IMG/VR virus record: IMGVR_UViG_3300005664_000003
Span: 1-57,755 of that record
From: a virus
Reading direction: 5' to 3' (one strand)
Length of the DNA: 57,755 nt
Numbering within the stretch: position 1 is the first letter of the stretch; every line of letters starts with the position of its first letter. The translations under genes were made by a program, and so were the position numbers. Positions 8,769 to 20,700 of this stretch are shown piece after piece. Below the pieces are notes generated by a model. It searched no databases. It had not been told where the DNA came from and worked only from the letters and a program-made list of their open reading frames with translations.

Positions 8769-11700
8769 TGGAATTAGCACCAGGATTTGGAGAAGAATTA
8801 AAACCTTTAGCTCCCATAGGAGGAGATGACCCAGGGGATCCAAAGAAAAAGAAAGCATTAGCCCCAGGATTTGGTCAACAATATCCAAGTTTACCAAATC
8901 CCACTCAACAACCTACAGAAAGTCCAAGACTATCTAAGAATTATATTGCCCAAGCTGATCTGGAAAACTACATGGCTGGACAGCAAAGTGGCCTTGAACT
9001 AATAGGAAAGACTATTGGACAAGCTATTCCTAACGCTATCCTTGGGACTGTAGAAGCAGGCTCTTATCTGTTAGACGTAGAGCAAATGATTGACAAGTTA
9101 AAAGGAGATGAAGCAGAGTATACAAACTGGCTTGCAGACGCAATGAAACAAGCTAAAGAAAGTATAGCTCAAGATAGCTCATTAAAAGTATTTCAAACTG
9201 CAGAAAGCCGTGAAGGATTTGCTCCTGGAGACGCTACTTGGTGGGCCTCACATACTCCAGATACAATAGGGTCTGCACTATCTCTTATGCTTCCTGCAGC
9301 CGGAGTTGCTGGGTTAGTAGGGAAAGGTGCAAGAGCTCTTAAAATGGGAGAAGGAGCGACTAAAGTAGCTCAAGGAGTTGGAGCAACACTAGCTTCAAGG
9401 TATGCAGAATCCACAATGGAAGCTTCTGCAGTTTATGAACGGGCTTACACAGATCTGCTAAATAAAGGAATAAGTCCTGAAGTTGCTAGAATGCGTGCTG
9501 GTCAACAGGCTTCTAACGTATGGAACACTAACTGGATATTCGCTATGCAAGACTTCTTGCAATATTCTAGTATGTTGAAAGGGTTTTCTACCGCAGCTAA
9601 AGGGGGTATTGGAAAGAGTATTGCAGAGATAGCTACACAGACAGCTAGTGAAGGAGCAGAAGAAGCAGGGCAGTTCATAGTAGGTGAAGAAGCTTACCGT
9701 GCAGCAATGGATACTGAAACCGATTACTTCGGTAAAGGATTCAATCAACGCTTGTACGAATACATCAACGACCCTGAATTTAAAGCTTCAACATTACTTG
9801 GGGCCTTTGGGGGTGGAGTATTCACAGCCGCTGGACCGTTAGGCAGAGCTGCTGAAAAAGGTTCTAGCCGGGTAGCTGATATTGTATCTAAACAAGTAAA
9901 AAACATAGTTGATCTAGGTCTTAAAAAAGAAAGAGCTAACTATGTTGGAGATACAGCTACTTCCCAGACAATAGATGATGTACAGTTTGCTCAAACAGCA
10001 TTTCAAAAATTAAAAGAAGGAAAACTTGCAAACTACAAACAGGAGTTAGAAGCGTTAAAAACTTCAAAAAACTTAACCCCTGAAGTTAGACAGAACTTGG
10101 ATAATTATACCCAGGATATAGACTTTATTGCTGACGAACAAGCTAAGTTAAAAGCCAGTAAATTACCTGCTGATGTACATGAACGAGTTCTTGCAACAAA
10201 GCTCGAACAGCGCCAGTTAGGTAGACTGGATAACGCGTTAACAAATGAACTTCGTGAGATCGAACAAGAATTAGTCAACAACAAAGAGCTTCCCAGCGAG
10301 TTAGTTAACCTTAAGCAAACTCAAGCCAACCTCGAGGCGTATAAAAAACTTGCCTCAACAAATAATCAATTCCAACCTAAAGTTGCGGAGATACAAAAAG
10401 CTTATGACCAGTTAAAGATGTCTGGAGAGTTAGGATTTCCTAATCTCAACGAAGCACTTACAACTAGTAGGGATAACGATCTATTCTCTAAAACCTTTCA
10501 ATTAGTTTCAACTAAAGAGAAACAAGCTGCCGTAAAAAAGAACCTTGCTGAGTTAACTACTCCTGAAGGAATAGCTAAAGCAAGGAAAGAAGCTGAAACA
10601 AGAAAAGTAAATGAACAAGCTAAAGCTGTTCTAAATAATCCTGATGCTAAGCAAGAAGAAATTCTGCAAGCTGCAGCTAATACTACAGATGAAGCACTAA
10701 AGACAGCTTTAGCTCAAAAGCACCAAGCTTTAGTTGATTCAAAAAAAGCAGCTAACCAAGAGGAAACAAAGAAGTTTGTAGAAGAACCTCCAGCTCCAAT
10801 ACCAAGTAGTGAAGAAGTATTAGTTGAACCTCCTACAGAGTCAGAGTATGCTCCTGAAATGGAAGCTCCTCCAGTAGACGATTCTGCTCCTATTGAAATA
10901 CCTTTTGCAGGAGGAATTACTCCTGAACAAGCTACCCGTTGGGGAGGATTGACTAAAGAACAGGTATCCTCTATTCTTGAACGTATAGAAATTGAACAGA
11001 AAAAAGAAGTTCCTCCTGTAGTCACACAGCAAGCTGAGAAAGACAAGAAAGCTGAAGAATCAAGACAAAGAACAACTGTTCCAGCTTGGTTAAAAGAAGT
11101 AAATGAAGATGGTTCAGCTACAGTTTATACTAACAATATTACAGGTGAAACCGCTACCGCAGACAAGATCTTTGCTGTAGATACTGAAACAGGACAGTTA
11201 CTTGCAAACACCCCAAAGGTTCTTGCTGGACAACAGGTTATTTTAAAGCTTGAGAATGATTTTCCTTGGACATTAACTCCAGGATTTAAACCGGATAAAG
11301 TAGAAAACTATGTAATTAATGTTTACGTAGAAGGAAACCCACGTCCTATTAAACAACTACCTTCTGCTGATAATCCAAGGCTGGCAGATCAAAGAGTTAT
11401 AACTTACTTACGTAATGAAGTAATAGCAAGAGGGGAAGTAAAAACCCGTATAGCTAGTAAGAATGTAGGTACTATCCGTAAGTCTTCTACCCTAAACTCT
11501 TTAGATATTTTAAAGAGTGATTACGTACAAGTAAACGAAGAACAGTGGAAGTTTGAGAATACTGCACACAAGCCTATTCTTGGATTCATAGATTTCAATG
11601 GTAATATTACAACTCCAAATATTGGAGCGATGAAAGGTATTACCAAGAATGTAATAGATCAGGTAAACAATACTCAGATTGTTCCAAGATCAAATGACTT

Positions 11701-14700
11701 AGCTAAACTCAGAGGTAAGGTAATTACATTCAGAACAGCCCCTGACGGAAGTAAGCGTATTATTGGACTTGAGCCCAGAAACCTTAACCAAACTGAAATT
11801 GATTGGTTAAATAATAACATAGCTCAATTACTGGTTTCAAAAGACTTTACTACTCTAAATAATGTAGTTTACTTACCTCAACACTCTGCTGGAGTATACT
11901 CTACAAAAGGAGATAAAAAGCCTGATGTGCTTGAACTTAATAGATCAAGAATACACATTGTTAATACAACTGCAAATACAGCAGATGTACTTATTCCTGT
12001 TAAAGGAACTCAGCCTGTATGGGTTATTGTTGACTCTAAACAGGTAGGAGAAATGTTAGCTGCTAAACCTTATGCGTTTAGAGTGATGACTCCTGATGGT
12101 AATAAATCAGAAGTATTTTATAACCATGCAGGACAAGGACAAATAACAACTAAATTCAAAGAACTGCTTTCTAAACAGTTCAAGAATGTACCAGTAACTA
12201 ATTTAAACTCAGAAATAAGATATACAGACCCTGTTACAAACAAGGCTTATAATACGTACTATGATTATTTGGTTGAAACTTCATCTGTGCAGACTAATCT
12301 TCCAGGTTCTAAAACTATGGGAGTTGGTGAAGATTCCAGCTACTCTTTTAACCAAGTGGCTCTATATCTTGATCCAAACATTGAAGAATCTCAATTTACT
12401 CTAGTAGAGGAGAATGATGAACCTGTTATTACAAACATAATAGGCACAGAGAAGGATTTAAGAGATAGAATTGAATCTCTAGATGTTGAAATAAGAAGAG
12501 AAAAGTATAGTGTAAATACAAGTGAAGGGCAGTTCTACAAAGAAAATGGTAAATGGTTTGACTACAAAAACAAAGAAGTAACAGATCCTATAATCATTAA
12601 GATCTTTGAACACAATTTAGCAGCTAACTTAAAGGGGAGAAAAATAGATACTACTCCAGATAAAGCTTTAGACGATTTCTTCGGTCCTGATGCTAAGCTT
12701 AAGCCAGCTACGGAACAAGGCTTTAAATTACTTACTGAGAAAGAACTAACTTGGTTCAAAGATAACATTGGTGAGCAAGCTATTGAAGTAGCTCAAAATG
12801 TAGATAGGTTCATTTCCAAGAATGGAATAGCTGCGTTTGGTCAATACTACAATGGGCTAGTTACAATAGCTGAATTTGCTCCTGAAGGTACAGCTTATCA
12901 CGAAGCTTTACACTTCTTTGCTGATCCAAGCAATGGACTTGTTACAAAAAAGCAAAGTGAGTTGATCAATAAGATTGGAGAAGAGAAACTTGCTGAGGAG
13001 TTTGAGAAATACAAACTTAGTGATGGCAAATATAAGCCTGCTGAACCAGTACGTAACTTCTTCAAGAAGCTTTGGCTGATGATCAAGAATCTACTTGGAT
13101 TTAAAACTCCGGTAGAAAAGTTATTTGCTCAACTCGACAATCTAAACTTGTCTCTGGAACAGCAAAAAGCTATTCAAGAGAAAGCTAAACTGCAATTAGA
13201 TCCTGCAGAACCTCGTTATAAGAAACTACCTGGTTTCAGATACATCAAACAACAACAAGAAAGTATTGTAGCTTGGACTTCTGAAGTCATTAGACTAAGT
13301 GGGGAACTGGCAAGACAAGAAGAGGTAAGTCTTGGGGAATACTTAACTAACCCTAAAAACCTCGATGCTATCCTCGGTTCAATCAAGTCTAACTTTGAGA
13401 AAGACTTTGAAAGAATAAAAGGAAGTAAAGAAAGAAGTAAGGTTGACCAAGCCAGGTATTATAGCTATCTCGCTATGGGAATAGGCACTCCTTCTGCAGG
13501 AGAAGAGAGCTTTGTTGGATCATTTGAAGATGTTACAACAGCTACAGGATTACCTGAAGACGGATTCAGAACTAAAGTATTAAAAGACTTAAGCAGATAT
13601 GGATTTAGTGTTAGACTAAAAGATGGTTCAACCTACACTAACTCTCAAGAAGAGTTTGCTGAAAGCGTAGATAATGCAGAACTAAAGTCACAGGACGAGG
13701 CTGAAAGACTGTATGACATTGATCATACGTTGATTAATCCTAGTGAATCAATGAGTAACAGGGTTAAACTATTCCTTGCAAGCATCCCTGAACCAGTATT
13801 GGATCAATCAGGAATGCCTACCGGGGAGAATAAGCAAACTGTCTTTGGTACAACTAAATTCCTTGACTTTAGGAGAGTAGATGGAAACCTGGCTCTTAAG
13901 TTAAGAGATGCAAGTAATCCTATTACTAAACTTACAGAGTTAGCTGAAAACGATGCTATTGCTAAGGTTGTACTGGATGCCTTAATGAACGAAAAGAACA
14001 AGGGTAACATACAATTGTTCAATGAGTTTGCGGCTAAGTACAAACGTGACGGTTATTATAAAAAGACAGTTCTTCACGGAACTAAGAAAGTTCCTATTGA
14101 TAAGAATGACCCTTCAGATATAGATCCTGAGAATCCTTTTGCTACCCACAGAATTGAGAACTTTGCTAAAACAATAGACTCAGACCGTGCAAGTAGTGAT
14201 CGTGTACTCCATAACAGATGGAGAGAGGAAGGAGTTCGTAAGAAAATAGTAGATACAGACGGTACTGTAAATACAAAGAAAGCTGCTGCTATATTTGCAA
14301 GACTGGAGGCATTTAAGAATAAGTTCTACATCGCTAAACAGAAGAAAGCTAATTTGCCTTACACTGAAGTTAAAGATGAATTTAACTCTATTCTTTCTGA
14401 GCTTGGAGTTTCTGTACCTAACCAAATGTGGAAAGAGCTTGATGCTTTGCCTAATCCTGGTTTTAAGTATAGAAAAGTTGAAAACATGTTCTTCGGTACA
14501 AGAAGCAGAACATTAGAACAACTGTTATTAAATGCTAAGGAAGGAAAGGATCCTTTTGAAGGTTCAAGTCTTTTAACTAACCTTGCTAAAACAAGCTCAG
14601 TTTACATAGATGATTCCCGTGGAGGAGCTTATAGAAATGACGAAGGTAACCTGGAAAACCCTATTAACTGGCCTTCAGCCCTTACAGAATTAGCCAACAA

Positions 14701-17700
14701 CATCAAGAATAATCCACAAGATGTTGTAAGTTATTATGAACAGGATTCATTCTATTCAGATAATCAATTCTTACAAGCTATCAAAAATAGCTCTGACAAG
14801 ATTGACCTTAATTTTACTTCTGTAATCAGACGTAATGAGGATAATCCTAAAGCGTTTGAGAAAAGGACTGAGATTGAGTCTATGATAATGAGATTCACTA
14901 CCTTCTACAATAATGGGGGAAGTGAAGGATATTTCTTTACAGGAACACCTGCAGATAAGACTAAACAACCTATTATAAGCCTGCCTAAGAAGAAAGGTAC
15001 TCAAGCAGCAAAAGACTTCTTGTTTACTGTTCTTAAAGGCACAATGAACAGTGAGGTAGTACGTATCCAAAGATTAGCTAAGTTCCAAAACTCAGCTAAT
15101 GAGGATAATGCATTACCAAAAGATATAGCAAACTTAAAGAACTCATCAAGATTCATCTATATTCCTGGACTAAATACTGTACCTAAATTGAAAGAATCCC
15201 TTTCAAGCGGAGATATAAGTACAGAAGAATACACTAAAGCTCTACAAACAGCAGAGAAGATAATTGAGGACTTTATTGAGTCTGAATTCTCAGCTTTTAA
15301 AAGCTTCCTTGCAGAAAACGACATCATTAACATTAATGAAAAAGGTGAGGTAACAAGTGAGAGAATACCAACTCAGATACTTGACAGAAAGAGCTTGTCT
15401 GCATTCCTGGAGGAGTTTTTCTACAACGATTTAGCTTGGAGACTAGAAGTTTCCAAGGTACTGATGGGAGACATTGCATTCTATAAAAGCCCTGATGACT
15501 ATTTCAAGCGTGCTTATCAGACTGTAACTCCTGGTATTAAAGGTTACAGTGAAACTCCGGTAACCTTAACGAGAGGTATTTACGCTAAACAGATGAAAGT
15601 AAATACTCCTGAATATCTGAATTCATTAGCTGAGTTAGCTGGAGATAAGAGTATTGCAGAAAAGTATCAATCAGTTAATAAAACTGATGCTCAATCCTTA
15701 ATGGACATAGATAGTTACAAGGTACTTGCAGAAAGTCTTGGACAGTGGAGTAAGGACCATGAACGTCTTTACAAATTAGCTTGGAGCAAAGGTATCACTG
15801 TACGGTATGCAACAAGACAATTATTAGATAAAGAATTAATTACTGAGGAACAAGCTAAAAGACTGCGTAGTGCTGCTGCTAAGATATTACTACAACCTTT
15901 CAAGCCATTCCAATTTAACAACAGAAAGATAACTCTTCCTGATGGATCTACTATGATCATAAAGGAACAGTTCAAAGACTCTATTACCCCAATTACACCA
16001 GAATTAACTAAAATACATTCTGGATTCAGAGACCTTCTTGCTTTCATGAAAGCTAATAACATTGGTATCATGTCAGCAGAAGATACTACTAAAGTAGGGT
16101 TATATGGAGTAATTAATGACATTAGTCAGCCGGTACAGGACTGGCAGAAAAGGGTAGTTAACTTGTCTGACTTCAGGTTCCCGCAACTTATTCCTGACAA
16201 GAAGAAGACTGATATTAAAGGTACTCAGTTCCACAAACTCATACTTGGTAACATAGACGACAAGACTATGTACAAAGTAGGAAGTACATCTATGCTTGGT
16301 AGTACTTTAAAAGAGAAGTACAACGAATTATGGGAAGAAAAGATACAAGCCTCGGCAAGTAATTTACAAAAACGACTTGGAGTAGGAAAGGAATTCAAAT
16401 TATCTGACGATAAAGCTAAGAGAAAAGAACAGCTGTTTAAACTCAAAACAACTCTGGAACAGGAGCTGATGTCAAGAGACTTGAATGAAAACTACCAGGA
16501 TGTACTTGAATTAGTAAGAGCAGTTAATAACGAAATCGACTTTGCTGTTCCTATTTCCTTCCCTGCATTTGGACAGAAGTTCCAGTCTATCTTGACTAAC
16601 TTATGGAAAAAGAATGTTCTTGGACAAGACAGCCCAGGATATTCTGCTATTAACCTTGCAGACTTTGGAGTTGGATATGATGACGAATTAAAATTTGTCA
16701 CAAACAACGAAGGTGAATTAACTGAAGCTGAGATAGCTTTACCCCTTGACAATTTAGGTCAGATAGGATTACGTTACGGTGATAATATACTACCTAATGG
16801 ACGTATTATTTGGGATAAATTAACAGAGAACCAGAAGAAAGCTCTACAATTCATTCTATACCGTATCCCTACTTCCAACAAGAGTTCAATGATTCCTGTA
16901 AGGGTAGTGAAGATTGTACCAAGTAACCTCAACAACGTAGTTATTATTCCGGGAGAATTAACTATTCAACAAGGTCTTGACTTTGACGTTGATAAGTCAC
17001 AATTACTACGCAGAGTTACAGATAAGGAAGGAAAGATTGATAGCGAGAGTGTGGATACTAAGTTATTCAATATCTACTGGGGAATCTTAACAAACAAAGC
17101 TCATACAAAAGAATTACTTACTCCTCTTGCCAGCCCTACACTTGAAGCTAAATTTAAAGAATATCAGGAAATGGGGCTTATAGACTTAGGTACAAGTTCC
17201 AGTGTAGCTTCAACACAAGCTGATGTTAAAGCTGAGATTCGTAACAAGGACGGTAAAGCTGAGATTGGTATTGCGTCCAGATTTAATACTGGTCACACAG
17301 TACTACAGACAATTAAAGACTTTATTGGTGTAAATGTTGAAATAGGTATTACAATTGACCAAAAGTATAAGTTCAATGAGCTTGGGCGTACCTTTGACGC
17401 TTCAGGAACACTAATTTCAGAGAACCATGCTGAAAGTCAACAAGCAGCTCTTGATGCGGCTAAAAACCCCTTGCTGGCTTATTTAGGTGTAGTTACTGGA
17501 ACAATGGCTAGTTTCCATACAATGATTGACTTTGGGGTACCATTACCTGTTATTACAGACTTCTTCATGCAGCCTGTAGTAAGGGAATGGACTAAATTCT
17601 ACAAGCAGGAAGGTCAGGATAGTCGTAAGGCTACTGAAAAGCTGTTCGAGTCCTATCCTGCTATTAAAGATCAGTACAACATATTAGATAGAGATGAAAC

Positions 17701-20700
17701 AGTTAGTACCGAGGCGTTAAAAGAAGGGTTAAAGTCTGCTATAGACGCAAACCCTGCTCATGATGCTATGGTGTTAAATCAATTCATTAAAACAAACATA
17801 ATTGCAGGGCAATTAGGAAAGATAAACAATGTACTTTCAATAGATACTTTCCAGGATGCTACAGGAATAGAAGCCTTAGAAGCTATGTTACAACAGAAAA
17901 ATGAAGTAACTAATCCTGAAGCTTTAGTATATATCGACTCAAGAGTATTTGATACAGCAACAACACCAGCTGTAGGTAAGAGACTTGCCAGCTTCTTTAA
18001 GCACGGAATACAAGATGCACTTACCTATACTGGACAATTCTTCCCTTCTACCAGCATGGCTTACTCACAAGTAAGAACAGCTTATGCTGAGAATATAGGA
18101 CAAGCAAGCATTACTGATAAAGGTCTAATCAAACAACTTAACCAGTTTATTGATTACTATAACTTGGAAGGAGATAGTCTCCTCTCACGTACCTTGATTG
18201 CTATCCATCCTCAAAAAGGACAGGAAGATTACAGAAACCGTTGGTCATTATTCAGTGCAGAAAAGAGTATCTGGAAGTATATTGATCAAATGGTAGATAA
18301 GCACCCTGTTCTCAAGAACAACGAACTTATTAAAAATCTTGAGACAAGCAAAACAGGAGTTGATCAAGTACAGATTGTAGGTATTCGTAACACGGATAAC
18401 AATACAAATAAGACTGAAGTAACTAACGGATGGTATGAAATGCTTAACCACCCTAACATAGAAGTACGTGGGTTGGCTCATGACCTTATACGTTACGCGA
18501 TTATGACAACAGGGTTTAACTTTAATGCTAAATCCATGTTTGAACTTATTCCGGTTAGTTTCTGGATAGAATCAGGATTAGATAACGCATGGAAGAATAT
18601 AATTAAAGCTGCTCCTTCTATGAACATAGATCAGGAAGCTGCTGTAGTTAACTTTATTCGTCATAACTTCAAGAATCTTGACAGATTCCCTGAACTATAC
18701 GGTAAGTTCCAGAAAGATAAAGGGTTCTTCTCTAATATGATTAAGAACGCCAAGATAACTTCCGGAACAAGACATATAACTGAATTCTACTTATCTGACG
18801 AATACAGTGAAGCTGAAGTACTACCTAAATTCATAAGATTTAATGATCGTGAATTAGGAGATTACAGACTGTATGAGGCTGATCCAAAAGACCTGTCTCA
18901 CTTTAGAGAAGTACAACCTCTTGGGTCAAGAAACAACTTCTATGAAGTATCTGCTGATGGACGTAGTCAGAGTAAGGCACCAGGCAACAGGAAATTGAAC
19001 CTCAATCCGGACCCTTGGGGACTAGGGGGGGACAACTTGACTGTGCGTAGTCCTTTATTTGGTCGGGTGAATTCAGAGATAGATTCAAGACTGAGATTCT
19101 ATTTACCTACTGACAAAGAAGCAACATCTTCTGTGATCAAACGGTTGATGCTTGACGAAAGCAATCCCGAAACGTTGAGAAATCTTGAAATTCTGTTAAA
19201 GAACTCAAGTAAGATCAATACACCTATTATTCTGGATAGTACACTTGGGACTAACAACTTTGGTAAATTCATTTACAAAGGAGAAAGTGGTGCAAGTGAA
19301 ATCTTAATTAATAGAAATGGAGCGGTAGAATCTGAAAAGGAATTACGCCACGTTCTTACACACGAAATAAACCACGCATTCTCTGTAGCTGTTATACAGA
19401 ACCCGGAAGGAGAAGAACAGATCAACTTTGTAAGAAATCTGGATAGGATCTTCAATGAAGCAACTAAACTTCCTGATGTACAAGGTGAGTACGGTCTAAC
19501 AAACTCAAAAGAGTTTATAGCTGAACTAGCTTCTAATTCTAAGTTCAGAGCTAAGTTAAGAGGTACAAGTCTATGGAGCAGGCTTATAAGAGCTTTACGT
19601 AAGTTACTTGGGTTTACAGATAAGTTTGATCAAATCTTAGAGGAATACTACAAAGTACTTGACAAAGCTGATAACTTACAGAACTACAGTCCTGTAGAAC
19701 TTGGTTTTGAAAAGAAGGAAACTAAGGTTGGAAGTAAGAGAATAGACTTACTTGATCAAATGCTTGCGTCTCTTAAAGCCAGAGAAGAAAGACTTAAAAC
19801 AAAGGGCAAAAGAGCTGAAGCTAAACAACTTGGAGGAAACATAGAAGTACTTACTGAGTTGGTTAAAACTAAGCGTAACGAAGCTGTAGTTAAATACTTG
19901 ATTACAGTAGAGGAAGAAATGAATAAGCTGAAGGAAGCTTACAACTTAATGGCTAAAGATCCAGGTAAGATCAACCCTGATACACTCTTTGCTATGAGAG
20001 AACAGCTTGTGTCCTATAAGTTACTTGATGCCTTCTCTGACCAAATTCACCAAAACCCGGATAACTTTATTCCTGAAGGGGGTAATAGTGAGGTTCTTTT
20101 GAAGAGCTTGGATCAACTTCGTGCAGATGTACATAAAATGAACAATGACACAAGACGTCTTGCTATTAAGAGGTTTGCTTCAGTTATTAAGAATACCCTT
20201 ACTGACCCTAATATAACCCTTGAATCAATTGTAGATCAACTGGAAGTTGCAGATCGTGACATTGATTGGTTAAATCGCTGGACAGAAGTGGGCATGGAAA
20301 TGGATGACGTAGCAGTACGTACAGCACATAAAATGCTCACAAATAACACTACATCAGCTTACCGTGCGATTCAGGATGACCTTTATACTACAGAGAAGAA
20401 AAAACAGAAAGCTGTAGTTGTATTAAAAGTACCTACTGAAAAAGGTAAGTATAAGTGGGAAAAGAAGACTATAGAGTTTACCTCTACAGGTATGCTTAAG
20501 TCTTTAAATGAGTACGAAGGTTGGTTAAAATCTAAAGGCAGAAACCCAAACAGTATTGTAGATAAGTTTGCTCCAATCCTGGATATGGAAAGTCTTGCTG
20601 AGAACGAGAATGGTGTAAAACTAATTTCTCCTTGGAGCAAAGAAGGGAAAGCAATTCTTTCTATAAAAGAAGGTAGTCCTGATTTCCCTCTAAGACAGTT